Numbered from the stretch's first letter, positions 49,911-59,019 are shown. The stretch: DNA of 64,000 bases from Micromonospora sp. PLK6-60 (GCF_019890675.1 NZ_JAIOAA010000014.1:85561-149560), one strand, 5' to 3'. Made by a program: numbers and translations. The notes: a model not told the origin generated them from the sequence alone.

Positions 49911-52427
49911 TCAGTCGGCGCCGAGCGACGCCACCACCGGGCGGGCCAGCGCCCGCCGGGCCGGCAGCACGGAGGCCGCCAGGGCGGCCAGCACCGCCAC
50001 CGCGAACATCAGGCCCAGCCGACCCCAGGGCAGCACCAGGGTCGAGTCGCCACCCACCCGGGCCAGCACCCCCATCGCCCCGGCGGCGACCGCCACCCCC
50101 AGCGCGACGCCGAGCACCGTGCCGACCGTCGCGGTCAGGGCCGCCTCGATGGCGAGCAGGACCCGCAGCCGTGCCCGGGTGAGACCGACGGCCCGCAGCA
50201 CGGCGTGCTCCCGGGCCCGTTCGAGGACCGAGAGGCCGAGCGTGTTCGCCACCCCGACCAGCGCGATGACCACCGCCAGCCCGAGCAGCGCGGTGACGAA
50301 CGCCAGCAGCATGTCCACCGTGCCGGTGAGCATCTTCTTGTAGGCGGCCTGGTCCAGCAGGTTGGCCGTCGGGTAGGACGTCAGCACCTCCTCGATCGCC
50401 GTCCGGGCCGCCGGCGCCGGCACCCCGGTCGCCGGCTGCACCTCGGCGAGGAAGCCCCGCTCGGCGGGGAACCGGGCGGTGAAGTCGGCGTCCACCATGT
50501 CGACGACGTGGCCGGGGCGTACCTCCCGCGGCGCGGGCGCGTCGGGGTCGTCGGTGACCACCGCGGCGACCCGGTACGTCCGGCCGCCGACCGGCACCGA
50601 CGAGCCGACGACCCAGCCCCGGGCCTCGGCCAGTTCCCGGTGCACGAGCACCGCCCCGGGACGCAGGTCGGTCAGGCGCCCGGCGACGACCTTCCCCACC
50701 GACCTGTCCACCAGCGCCGGGTGCGCGGCCCGGACCTCGACGTCGACGACGCGGTGGCGGCGCGGCTCGTGCACCACGCCCAGCTCGGGCCGGCCGGCCA
50801 GCTCCGCGACGAGCGACGCCGGCAGGTCACCGCCGATCCCGGTCACCAGGTAGTCCACCCCGATCCGGGTGTCCACCGCCCGTTCGATCCCCGCCTTGAC
50901 GCTCGCCCCGCCCACCAGGAACGCCGAGACCAGACCGACGCCGATCACCAACGCGCCGGCGGTGGCGGCGACCCGCCGCGGGTTGCGCGCGGCGTCGGCG
51001 GCGGCGAGCTCGGCCGTGGCCCCGAACAGCAGCCGCAGCGGCTGGTTGATCAGCCGCATCAGCGCGGGCACCAGCACCGGGCCGGACAGGACGATGCCGA
51101 AGAAGGTGAGCACCCCGCCGAGGGCGACGAGGACGACCTGGCCGAGCCGCGCGGCCCCGACCAGCGCCACGGCCCCGGCCAGGAAGGCCACCGCGCCGGC
51201 CAGCAGCCGTACCCGGCCGGCCCGGCGGGTGACCCGCACGGCGGCGTCGGTGAGCGCGGCGACGGGCGGGACGCGGCTGCCCTGCCAGGCGGGCAGCGCC
51301 GCGGCGCCGACCGTGAGCAGCGTGCCGAGCGCCAGGCAGCCCAGCAGCGTCGAACCGGGCAGGGCCAGCCCGTCGGCCGCGCCCGGCCCGGCGAGCACCC
51401 GTCGCAGCCCCACGGCCAGCGCGGCGCCGGCGACCACGCCGGCCGCCGAGGCCACCAGGCCGAGCACCGCGGACTCCAGCAGGGTGGCCCGGAACACCTG
51501 ACCGCGGCTCGCCCCGACCAGTCGCAGCAGGGCGGTCCGGCGGGTGCGCTGGGCCAGCACGATGGCGAACGTGTTGGCGATGACGAAGCCGGCCACCACC
51601 ACGGCGACGGCGGCGAAGGTGAGCAGCACCAGGGAGAACTGCCGGACGTCCCGGACGGCGTCGTCGACCGCGGCGTCGAGGATCTGCTCCCGGTCCAGGA
51701 CGTGCGTCCCGGCGCCGGCCACGGCCGACACCCGGTCGACAAGCCCGGGCCCGGCGGCGCCGGCCGCCGCGGCGACCATGATCCGCCCGTAGCCGCGCTC
51801 CCCCGTGACGGCCAGCGCGTCGGCGCCGACCAGGCCGATGAACGGACCGCCGACGTCGCGGGAGGTGCCGGCCACGTCCACCGTGCCGACCAGGGTGTAC
51901 GGCCGGGCCGCCCCCGCCGCCCCGCCGACCCGGACCGGCGCGCCGAGGCGGAAGCCCTCCGCGGCGACGGTGGGCGCGTCGAGGACCACCTCCCCCGGCC
52001 GGTCGGGCAGCCGGCCGGCCACCACGTCGTACGACCGCAGGGCCTCGTCGGTGGGCACGGCGGCGAGCACGGCGTAGCCGAGCACCGGCCGCCCGTCCGA
52101 GCCGACCACCCCGCCGGTGCCGGTCAGCTCCCCGGCCGCCGCGGCCACGCCGCCGACCGCCCGGACCCGGTCCACCAGCGCCGGCGGAAGGGGCGCGGTG
52201 TCGGCGTACACGGCGAGGTCGGTGTGCCGGTCGAAGGCGCCCGCGCGGTCGTAGGCGCCGGCCCGCATCCCGTCGGTGAACATCAATGTGCCGGCGACGA
52301 AGGCGACGCCGAGCACGACCGCCAGCGCGCAGAGCACCGACCGGGACGCCTCCGCGCGCAGGGTGCGCAGGGTGACCTGCCACAGACCTCGGGCGGCGAC
52401 GTGGTGGGCGGGGGATGGAACGGACAT
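49911..52427 (-). CDS. FtsX/MacB-like ABC transporter permease
   Basis: 838 aa with two FtsX-type halves, each with an extracellular domain between membrane helices. Hydrophobic segments lie near 26-48, 255-285, 305-340, 350-375 (first half) and 700-730, 755-780, 795-825 (second half). MacB-PCD signature RDVRQFSLVLLTFAAVAVVVAGFVIANTFAIVLAQRTRRTALLRLVGASRGQVFR. No ATPase gene is adjacent. Likely exports or removes lipids, peptides or antibiotics. ATG at 52427 with ACGAGG. Confidence 0.9.
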   Translation of the reverse strand: MSVPSPAHHVAARGLWQVTLRTLRAEASRSVLCALAVVLGVAFVAGTLMFTDGMRAGAYDRAGAFDRHTDLAVYADTAPLPPALVDRVRAVGGVAAAAGELTGTGGVVGSDGRPVLGYAVLAAVPTDEALRSYDVVAGRLPDRPGEVVLDAPTVAAEGFRLGAPVRVGGAAGAARPYTLVGTVDVAGTSRDVGGPFIGLVGADALAVTGERGYGRIMVAAAAGAAGPGLVDRVSAVAGAGTHVLDREQILDAAVDDAVRDVRQFSLVLLTFAAVAVVVAGFVIANTFAIVLAQRTRRTALLRLVGASRGQVFRATLLESAVLGLVASAAGVVAGAALAVGLRRVLAGPGAADGLALPGSTLLGCLALGTLLTVGAAALPAWQGSRVPPVAALTDAAVRVTRRAGRVRLLAGAVAFLAGAVALVGAARLGQVVLVALGGVLTFFGIVLSGPVLVPALMRLINQPLRLLFGATAELAAADAARNPRRVAATAGALVIGVGLVSAFLVGGASVKAGIERAVDTRIGVDYLVTGIGGDLPASLVAELAGRPELGVVHEPRRHRVVDVEVRAAHPALVDRSVGKVVAGRLTDLRPGAVLVHRELAEARGWVVGSSVPVGGRTYRVAAVVTDDPDAPAPREVRPGHVVDMVDADFTARFPAERGFLAEVQPATGVPAPAARTAIEEVLTSYPTANLLDQAAYKKMLTGTVDMLLAFVTALLGLAVVIALVGVANTLGLSVLERAREHAVLRAVGLTRARLRVLLAIEAALTATVGTVLGVALGVAVAAGAMGVLARVGGDSTLVLPWGRLGLMFAVAVLAALAASVLPARRALARPVVASLGAD

Positions 52428-52574
52428 GTGCACGCCTCGTGAGGTCGGGGACCGGACCTCTCCGACGCTAGGGACGGCCCGCCCCGGCCCGCGTCAGCCC
52501 GCGCGCCCGGCTGCGCTCCGCCCCGGGTCGTCCCCGACCGGGCGAACCCGTACGCCTCAGGTCGTACGGCCGGC

Positions 52575-53240
52575 TCAGCCGCCGGGGACGATCAGCCCAC
52601 TCTCGTACGCCAGGACCACGGCCTGCACCCGGTCCCGGAGCTGGAGCTTGGCCAGGATCCGCCCCACGTGGGTCTTCACGGTGGCCTCCGCGACGTGCGC
52701 CCGGGCCGCGATCTCCGCGTTGGACAGTCCCCGCGCCACCAGCAGCAGCACCTCCCGCTCGCGCTCGGTCAGCAGGGCCAGCCGCGGGTCCTCGGCGGGG
52801 CCCGGGCCGAGCTGGCCGGCGAACCGGTCGAGCAGCCGGCGGGTGATCGCCGGGGCGACCACCGAGTCACCGGCGGCGACCACCCGGATGGCGGCGAGCA
52901 TCTCCTCCGGCGGGACGCTCTTGAGCAGGAAACCGCTCGCCCCGGCGCGCAGCGCGGCGAAGGCGTCGGCCTCGGTGTCGAAGGTGGTCAGCACCAGCAC
53001 CCGCGGCGGGCCGGCGGGCCGGTCCGCGCAGATCCGGCGGGTCGCCTCGACGCCGTCCATGGTCGGCATCCGGACGTCCATCACCACCACGTCGGGTCGG
53101 GTGCGGGCGATCACCCGCAGCGCGTCGGCGCCGTCGATCGCCTCACCGACCACCGCCAGGTCGGGCTGCGAGTCCAGCACCATCCGGAAGCCGGCCCGCA
53201 CCAGCGCCTGGTCGTCCACGATCACGATCCGGACGGTCAT
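52575..53240 (-). CDS. NarL/LuxR-family response regulator
   Basis: 221 aa. Receiver IVDDQALVRAGFRMVLDSQPD, phospho-Asp in VVVMDVRMPTMDG, Lys in LLKSVPPEE; LuxR helix-turn-helix LLTEREREVLLLVARGLSNAEIAARAHVAEATVKTHVGRILAKLQLRDRVQAVVLAYE. Start overlaps the histidine kinase stop by ATGA. 147 bp separate it from the permease gene, which may be its target. Confidence 0.95.
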   Translation of the reverse strand: MTVRIVIVDDQALVRAGFRMVLDSQPDLAVVGEAIDGADALRVIARTRPDVVVMDVRMPTMDGVEATRRICADRPAGPPRVLVLTTFDTEADAFAALRAGASGFLLKSVPPEEMLAAIRVVAAGDSVVAPAITRRLLDRFAGQLGPGPAEDPRLALLTEREREVLLLVARGLSNAEIAARAHVAEATVKTHVGRILAKLQLRDRVQAVVLAYESGLIVPGG

Positions 53241-54436
53241 CGTGCGGTCCCCTTCGGCTCTGCTGGCGCGGGCAGTGGCAGGCGGGCGACGACCTGCCAC
53301 CCGCCGGTGGCCCGGGCGCCGGCCGTGAGGCTGCCGCCGTACACCCCGAGCCGCTCGCGCATGCCGACCAGGCCGTGCCCGCCGGGCGGCGCGGGCCGGG
53401 CCGCCGGCCGGCCGCGCCCGTCGTCGACCACCCGGACCACGACGGCCTCCTCGGCGTACGTCAGCGTGACCGCGACCGTGGCACCGGCCCCGGCGTGCTT
53501 GAGGGTGTTGGTCAGCGCCTCCTGCACCAGCCGGTAGACGGTCAGCTCGACACCCGGCGGGAGGGCGCCACCGGCGGGCACGGTCAGCTCCGCCCGCAGT
53601 CCGGCCGCCCGGAACCGGTCCAGCAGGGCCGGCAGCTCCGCCACCGTGGGGCGGCGGTGCTCCGGCTCCGCGACCAGCTCGTCCCCGGCCGGCACGGCGC
53701 GCGGCTCGCGCAGCACGTCCACCAGCCGGCGCATCTCCTCCAGCGCCTGGCGGCCGGTGTCGGCCACCACCCGCACGGCCTCGCGGGCCCGCTCGGGGTC
53801 CCGGTCGAAGGTGTACCGGGCCCCGTCGGCCTGCGCGATCATGACGGCCATGCTGTGCGCCACGACGTCGTGCAGTTCCCGGGCGATCCGGGCGCGCTCG
53901 CCGGCCACCGCGGCCCGGGCCTCGGCCTCCCGCTCGCGTTCCAGGGTGGCCGCCCGCTCCTCCAGGCTGGACACGTAGAGCCGGCGGGTGCGCAGGTTGA
54001 GCGCGGCCAGCCAGACGCCCGCGGTGACCGACCCGAACCAGATCACGCTGACCCACCACGCGGCGGGGCTGACCGTCTGGCTGGCGGCCAGCAGCACGCC
54101 GATCGCGGCCACCGCACCGGCCAGCACGCCGTCGCGCAGCCGGTCGGCGTACTTCACCACGCTGTAGAGGGCGATCAGCACGGCCACGTCGAAGCCGAGC
54201 GGGCCCCAGCCGGCGAGCACCTGCCCGAGGGCGAGCGCCGCGACCAGCACGGCCACCGCCGACGGACGGATCCGGCGGAACAGCAGCGCCACCGCCATCG
54301 CGCAGCCGACCAGCGTCGCCGGCCAGCCGCCCCGCTGGTTGACCAGGCCGCCCAGCGCGAGGACCGCCACCAGGCCGGCGACCGCGACGTCGAAGGCGAC
54401 GGCGCGCAGCGGGCGACCCAGGACGGTACGGTTCAC
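53237..54436 (-). CDS. NarL-type sensor histidine kinase (HisKA_3)
   Basis: 399 aa. About six membrane segments in residues 15-150, coiled linker, phospho-His in ARIARELHDVVAHSMAVM, and ATPase motifs NTLKHAGAGATVAVTL and VRVVDDGRGRP...GGHGLVGMRERLGVYGG. No large extracellular domain, so it may sense the membrane or a membrane partner. The GTG at 54436 follows TAGGCT by eight bases, a likely leaderless promoter. Confidence 0.92.
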   Translation of the reverse strand: MNRTVLGRPLRAVAFDVAVAGLVAVLALGGLVNQRGGWPATLVGCAMAVALLFRRIRPSAVAVLVAALALGQVLAGWGPLGFDVAVLIALYSVVKYADRLRDGVLAGAVAAIGVLLAASQTVSPAAWWVSVIWFGSVTAGVWLAALNLRTRRLYVSSLEERAATLEREREAEARAAVAGERARIARELHDVVAHSMAVMIAQADGARYTFDRDPERAREAVRVVADTGRQALEEMRRLVDVLREPRAVPAGDELVAEPEHRRPTVAELPALLDRFRAAGLRAELTVPAGGALPPGVELTVYRLVQEALTNTLKHAGAGATVAVTLTYAEEAVVVRVVDDGRGRPAARPAPPGGHGLVGMRERLGVYGGSLTAGARATGGWQVVARLPLPAPAEPKGTAR

Positions 54437-54499
54437 AGCCCGCCAGCCTACGACCGGCGGGACGGTCGATGTGCGGCGCACCGGCCCGGCGCGGCCGGT

Positions 54500-55180
54500 T
54501 CAGGAGGCGACCAGTTCGCGCATCCGGTCGATCTCGATGCCCTGCTCGGTGGCGACGTCGTTGGCGAACTGGGCCAGCGTCAGGTCGGCGCCGACCTTGA
54601 GCAGGTCGACGGCCATGGTCACCGCGCCCTGGTGGTGCGCGGTCATCATCCGCACGAAGAGCCGGTCGAACTCGGCTCCGCGGGCCGCCGCCAGCCGGCG
54701 CATCGCGTCGGGGCTCTGCATCCCGCGCATCGACCCGTGGTCGTGCCCGGGCGCGTCGGTGGACAGCCGGCGGGCCTGGAGCCAGCCGCGCATCACGTCG
54801 ACCTCCGGTCCCTGGCTGGCCCGGATCCGGTCGGCCACGGCCAGGATCCGGGGGTCGGTGCTGCGCTGCGGCGCGAGCTCGGCCATCTCCAGCGCCTGCC
54901 GGTGGTGCGGGATCATCATCCGGACGAACCACACGTCGAGCTCGTTGTAGGCCGGCTCGCCGGTGGGCGCGACCTCCCGGCCGGGGCGGGTCACCGCCGG
55001 CTCGCCGGGACGGCCGGGGACGATCACCGCGGGGCCGGTGGTGGCCGGCCCGGCGGCGGTCGCGGCGGCCCGCTGCGGGGGTGCGTCGTCGGCGCGCGGC
55101 CACAGTGCCGCCGCGCCGACCGCCGACAGCACGCCCAGGACTGTGACGCCCGCCAATATCCGGTTGCGTCGGCCAGTCAT
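54500..55180 (-). CDS. DUF305 exported protein with two HH motifs
   Basis: 226 aa. Signal/anchor at about residues 7-26, then a duplicated DUF305 (ferritin-like) domain: FVRMMIPHHRQALEMAELA and FVRMMTAHHQGAVTMAVDLL. HH pairs suggest copper or other metal binding; DUF305 proteins are often linked to copper or stress. ATG at 55180 with GGGGGG upstream. Divergent from the LVIVD gene across a CRP-like site. Confidence 0.9.
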   Translation of the reverse strand: MTGRRNRILAGVTVLGVLSAVGAAALWPRADDAPPQRAAATAAGPATTGPAVIVPGRPGEPAVTRPGREVAPTGEPAYNELDVWFVRMMIPHHRQALEMAELAPQRSTDPRILAVADRIRASQGPEVDVMRGWLQARRLSTDAPGHDHGSMRGMQSPDAMRRLAAARGAEFDRLFVRMMTAHHQGAVTMAVDLLKVGADLTLAQFANDVATEQGIEIDRMRELVAS

Positions 55181-55240
55181 GCGACACCCCCCTCGGGTCG
55201 AGGTCATCCGCGATCCTATCCATCGACAAAGGCACTAGAA

Positions 55241-55256
55241 TGTGACCCGGATCACA
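55241..55256. promoter_or_regulatory. CRP/FNR-type operator TGTGA-N6-TCACA
   Basis: TGTGACCCGGATCACA matches the CRP consensus exactly and extends to AATGTGA...TCACATT. It is 65 bp upstream of the LVIVD ATG and 61 bp upstream of the DUF305 ATG. A minus-strand TAGGAT (55213-55218) would put the site centre near -42 for DUF305, a class II activator position. On the plus strand a TAGAAT (55236-55241) overlaps it. Confidence 0.7.
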
Positions 55257-55320
55257 TTGGTGTCCATCGCTGGGCGGTAAGGTGTCGGTCATCGCCAACC
55301 CCCTTTCGAAGGGCTCGCCG

Positions 55321-56763
55321 ATGATCAGATCCATCGTCTCTCGTCCTCGACAGCGCCGGCTGACGCGGTTCGCCGCCGCCGCTCTCCTGCTCACCGGAGT
55401 CGCCGCCGCGGCGCCCGGCAGCGCGGCGGCGGCCCCCGAGACCGCCACGGGATCCGTGACGGCGTCGAGCACCGACCCCGGGCTCGGCGTCGACGAGATC
55501 TCCAGCAGCCCCAACCTCAAGCAGATCGCCAACCTGCCCCACCAGGAGCCGTTCACCGGCCCGCTGTCCTTCGGCACCGACCTCGCCTTCCAGGACCGGT
55601 ACGCCTTCGTCGGCAACTACGACGGGTTCGTCATCTACGACATCGCCCGCCCCAGCGCGCCGAAGATCGTCTCCCAGGTGCTCTGCCCCGGCTCGCAGAA
55701 CGACATCTCCATCTACGGCAACCTGCTCTTCCTCTCCACCGACTCGCCGCGCAGCGACGACTCCTGCGCCAGCACCGGGGTGGACCGGTCCGCGACCAAG
55801 TGGGAGGGCATCAAGATCTTCGACGTCTCGGACAAGCGCAGCCCGCGCTACATCAAGTCGGTCCAGACCGCCTGCGGGTCGCACACCCACACGCTGGTCC
55901 CGTCCCGGGACCAGCGGACGGCGTACCTCTACGTCTCCTCGTACGGCCCGTCGGACAGCTACGTCGGGTGCCCGCCGCCGCACGACTCCATCTCCATCGT
56001 CAAGGTGCCGGTGAAGGCGCCCACCACGGCGAAGGTGGTGGCCACGCCGAACCTCTTCCCGGACGGCGGCTACACCAACACCAGCGGCTGCCACGACATC
56101 ACCGCGTACCCGGCGAAGGACCTGGCGGCCGGCGCGTGCATGGGTGACGGCATCCTGATGGACATCCGGGACCGGGAGAACCCCCGGGTGATCAACCGGG
56201 TGCGGGACACCGAGAACTTCGCCTTCTGGCACTCCGCCACGTTCAACAACTCCGGCACGAAGGTGGTCTTCACCGACGAGCTGGGCGGCGGCGGCGCGGC
56301 CACCTGCAACGAGCAGATCGGCCCGAAGCGCGGCGCGAACGCCGTCTACGACGTCGTCGGCCGCGGCGACAACCGCCAGCTGGTCTTCCGCAGCTACTTC
56401 AAGATCCCCCGGGTGAACGGCCCGACCGAGAACTGCGTGGCGCACAACGGCTCGCTGATCCCGGTGCCGGGCAAGGACATCATGGTCCAGGCGTGGTACC
56501 AGGGCGGCATCTCGGTCTGGGACTTCACCAACTCGGCCAAGCCCAAGGAGATCGCATTCTGGGAGCGGGGCCCGCTCTCGGCGACGGAGAACGTCACCGG
56601 CGGGGCCTGGTCGACGTACTACTACAACGGGCACATCTACTCCAGTGACATCCGCAAGGGCCTGGACGTGCTGAAGCTGACCGACTCGCGCACCCGGGTA
56701 GCCGACCTGTTCCGGTTCCGCGAACTGAACGTGCAGACCCAGGGCCACTACCCCGGCAACTGA
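55321..56763 (+). CDS. Secreted LVIVD-repeat beta-propeller protein
   Basis: 480 aa. Signal peptide ending near Ala-Ala-Ala at 38; the mature part is a propeller of LVIVD-type blades (FVIYDIARPSAPKIVSQV, IKIFDVSDKRSPRYIKSV, GILMDIRDRENPRVINRV, ISVWDFTNSAKPKEIAFW). Eight conserved-looking Cys suggest disulphides. Function of the family is unknown. ATG at 55321 has GAAGGG eight bases upstream. Confidence 0.9.
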   Translation: MIRSIVSRPRQRRLTRFAAAALLLTGVAAAAPGSAAAAPETATGSVTASSTDPGLGVDEISSSPNLKQIANLPHQEPFTGPLSFGTDLAFQDRYAFVGNYDGFVIYDIARPSAPKIVSQVLCPGSQNDISIYGNLLFLSTDSPRSDDSCASTGVDRSATKWEGIKIFDVSDKRSPRYIKSVQTACGSHTHTLVPSRDQRTAYLYVSSYGPSDSYVGCPPPHDSISIVKVPVKAPTTAKVVATPNLFPDGGYTNTSGCHDITAYPAKDLAAGACMGDGILMDIRDRENPRVINRVRDTENFAFWHSATFNNSGTKVVFTDELGGGGAATCNEQIGPKRGANAVYDVVGRGDNRQLVFRSYFKIPRVNGPTENCVAHNGSLIPVPGKDIMVQAWYQGGISVWDFTNSAKPKEIAFWERGPLSATENVTGGAWSTYYYNGHIYSSDIRKGLDVLKLTDSRTRVADLFRFRELNVQTQGHYPGN

Positions 56764-56777
56764 GCCGACGGCACCTC

Positions 56778-56808
56778 GGGCCCGGCCACCGGTTCGGTGG
56801 CCGGGCCC
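56778..56808 (+). terminator. 14-bp perfect stem terminator of the LVIVD gene
   Basis: GGGCCCGGCCACCG (56778-56791) pairs with CGGTGGCCGGGCCC (56795-56808) around GTT, 14 bp after the stop. No T-tract. Confidence 0.85.
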
Positions 56809-56877
56809 ACCCGTGTGCCCACCCGTGTGCCCACCCGTGTGCCCACCCGTGTGCCCACCCGTGTGCCCACCCGTGTG
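56806..56877. repeat. Six perfect tandem copies of a 12-bp unit
   Basis: Unit CCCACCCGTGTG is repeated six times without error, then CCC. Unit length is four codons, so an ORF reading through it would be Thr-Arg-Val-Pro repeats. It lies between the terminator of the LVIVD gene and the start of the ArsB-like gene. Confidence 0.95.
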
Positions 56878-56940
56878 CCCGGCCACCTCGGCCCGCCCGT
56901 CGCGCCGGCCGGCCGCCGGCCCGTGCGAGGATCGGGCCTC

Positions 56941-58161
56941 GTGGACCCCGACCCCGGCCCGACAGCCACCGCCGAGCGTGTCCGGCGCCGGCCCCATCCG
57001 CTGGACCTGGTGGCGCTCGCGCTGGCCGTGGTCGGCGCGGGTTGCGCGCTGAGCGGGCTGCTGCCGCGCGCCGAGGCGGTGGCCACGGTGCAGCGCATCC
57101 TGCCGCTGCTGCTCTTCCTCGGCACGGTGGTGGTGCTGGCCGAGCTGACCGCGGCGGCCGGCACCTTCGACGTGGTCGCCACCCGCCTCGCCATCGCGGC
57201 CCGGGGCCGCTACGCCCTGCTCTTCCTGCTCTGCGTCGGGTTCGCCTCGGTGACCACGATCGTGCTGAACCTGGACACCACGGCGGTGCTGCTCACCCCG
57301 GTGATGCTGGCGCTGGCCCGACGGCTGGGGCTGCCCGCGCTGCCGCTGGCCATGACCACGGTCTGGCTGGCCAACACGGCCAGCCTGCTGCTGCCGGTGT
57401 CGAACCTGACCAACCTGCTCGCCGCCGACCGGATCGACCTCGCCCCGCTGGCGTACGCGGCCCGGATGGCGGCGCCGCAGCTCGCCGCGATCGGGGCGAC
57501 CACCGTCCTGCTCTGGTTCTGCTGGTGGCGCCCCGCCCGACCCGGCGCGGGCGAATTCCGGCCACCGCCCACCCCCGTGCCGGCCGACCGGGCGCTGCAC
57601 CGCACGGCGGTGGTCGGCTGCCTGTTCTTCGTCGCCGGCATCCTCGCCGGCGTGCCGATCGGGTTCGCCTCCACGGTCGCCGCCGCGCTGGTGCTGGCCG
57701 GCTTCGCCGTCCGCTCCCGGGGCACGCTGCGCTGGTCGCTGGTCCCGTGGCGGCTGCTGGTCTTCGTCACCGGCCTGTTCCTGGTGGTGCAGACCCTCGG
57801 CCGGTACGGCCTCGACGACCTCGTCGGGCAGCTGCTCGGCCCGGCCGGCGGTGCGCTCGGGGCGCTGCGCGCCGGCGGCACCGGGGCGCTGCTGGCCAAC
57901 GGGGTCAACAACCTGCCGGCGTACGTGGCCGGCGAGGCGGTGCTGCCGGTGGGCGACGAGCCCCGGCTGCTGGCCCTGCTGATCGGCACCAACGTGGGCC
58001 CGCTGGCCACCCCGTGGGCCTCGCTGGCCACCCTGATCTGGTACGAGCGCTGCCGGGCGGCCGGGGTGGCGGTGCCGACGGCCCGCTTCCTGGCCACCGG
58101 GGCGGTGCTCGCCGTCGTCGCCACCCTGACCGCCGTCGCCGCCCTGCTGCTCACCCGCTGA
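56941..58161 (+). CDS. ArsB/NhaD (SLC13-like) membrane transporter
   Basis: 406 aa, about ten membrane segments. FASVTTIVLNLDTTAVLLTPVMLALARRLGLPALPLAMTTVWLANTASLLLPVSNLTNLL and LLANGVNNLPAYVAGEAVLP...LLIGTNVGPLATPWASLATLIW are ion-transporter-superfamily signatures. Could move arsenite, Na+ or anions. GTG at 56941 preceded by GAGGATCGG. An in-frame extension would run into the tandem repeat, so the shorter form is favoured. Overlaps the MerR gene tail-to-tail. Confidence 0.85.
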   Translation: MDPDPGPTATAERVRRRPHPLDLVALALAVVGAGCALSGLLPRAEAVATVQRILPLLLFLGTVVVLAELTAAAGTFDVVATRLAIAARGRYALLFLLCVGFASVTTIVLNLDTTAVLLTPVMLALARRLGLPALPLAMTTVWLANTASLLLPVSNLTNLLAADRIDLAPLAYAARMAAPQLAAIGATTVLLWFCWWRPARPGAGEFRPPPTPVPADRALHRTAVVGCLFFVAGILAGVPIGFASTVAAALVLAGFAVRSRGTLRWSLVPWRLLVFVTGLFLVVQTLGRYGLDDLVGQLLGPAGGALGALRAGGTGALLANGVNNLPAYVAGEAVLPVGDEPRLLALLIGTNVGPLATPWASLATLIWYERCRAAGVAVPTARFLATGAVLAVVATLTAVAALLLTR

Positions 58162-58984
58162 ACCGGGCCACCGCCAGTTGCAGCTCGGTCACCCCCTTCT
58201 CCGGCTCCTCCTGCGAGTAGTCGACGTACAGCTCCCGGGCGTACCCGTCGGCCCGGTAGCCGTGCTGCTCGATCCAGTTCGCCAACGCCTGCATGGTCTC
58301 GTCGACCTCCGCCATCGGCCCGTGGTGCACGATCGTCGCGGCGGTGGGCACCGCCGGCAGGTCGACGATCGCCACGTCGGTGGCGGCGGACGGCGCGACC
58401 GCCACCTCGACGCCGGCGTGCACCAGCACCGCCTCGCCGGTGTCGTCGGCGGCCTCGTACCAGGCCAGGGCCGGCCCGGTCGGGCGGATCCCGGCGGCGT
58501 CGAGGCGGCGGAACAGCTCCGGGTAGAGCGGCTGGATCACCGGTCCGACGTCCGCCGCCTGGTAGCTGGCGGCGACCGCGGTCAGCTCGGCCACCCGGAC
58601 CGGCGGGATCTCCTTGAGTACGACGTCCTGGCTGGTCATCCGACCCTCCCTCGCGATCATCCGGAGCCTCGCCTCGATCCCGGCCAGCCGGGCCGCGTCC
58701 GCGGCCAGTTGCGCCGCCAGCTGGGCCCGGCGCAGCCGCAGCATGCCGCGCAGCTCGGCGACGTCGACCGCCTCGTCGACGATCACCCGCACCTGCTCCA
58801 GGGTGAGGCCCAACTCCTTGAGGGCGATCACCCGGTTGAGCCGGCGCAGCTGGTCGGCGCGGTACCGGCGGTAGCCGGTGCCCGGGTCGACGGCGGCCGG
58901 CCGGAGCAGGCCGATGCCGTCGTAGTGCCGCAGCATCCGCACCGACACCCGGCCGAGCCTGGCGAACTCTCCGATGGTGAACAT
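58151..58984 (-). CDS. MerR-family regulator with GyrI-like effector domain
   Basis: 277 aa. MerR HTH: TIGEFARLGRVSVRMLRHYDGIGLLRP (residues 3-29) and GYRRYRADQL; coiled dimerisation helix to about 115; GyrI/BltR-type ligand domain from residue 120 (VRVAELTAVAASYQ, HHGPMAEVDETMQAL). Multidrug-binding activators of this type twist a promoter with a long spacer. Its own promoter carries a matching dyad at 59005. Confidence 0.93.
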   Translation of the reverse strand: MFTIGEFARLGRVSVRMLRHYDGIGLLRPAAVDPGTGYRRYRADQLRRLNRVIALKELGLTLEQVRVIVDEAVDVAELRGMLRLRRAQLAAQLAADAARLAGIEARLRMIAREGRMTSQDVVLKEIPPVRVAELTAVAASYQAADVGPVIQPLYPELFRRLDAAGIRPTGPALAWYEAADDTGEAVLVHAGVEVAVAPSAATDVAIVDLPAVPTAATIVHHGPMAEVDETMQALANWIEQHGYRADGYARELYVDYSQEEPEKGVTELQLAVARFSG

Positions 58985-59004
58985 GGTCCCCTCACGCTCG
59001 CGCC

Positions 59005-59019
59005 TGACACCGTGTCAGA
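59005..59019. promoter_or_regulatory. MerR-type dyad in its own promoter
   Basis: CTGACACCGTGTCAG is a 15-bp palindrome directly after TTGACT (minus strand, 59025-59020), the position of a MerR operator in the spacer. 21 bp upstream of the MerR start. Confidence 0.65.

Noticed and set aside
56806..56877. CRISPR or coding repeat domain
   Set aside because: 12-bp units without spacers; no ribosome site for a protein starting upstream at 56797, and a terminator stem overlaps it.
55252..57600. 782-codon minus-strand open frame
   Set aside because: Antisense to the LVIVD and transporter genes, low-complexity His/Gly/Arg composition.
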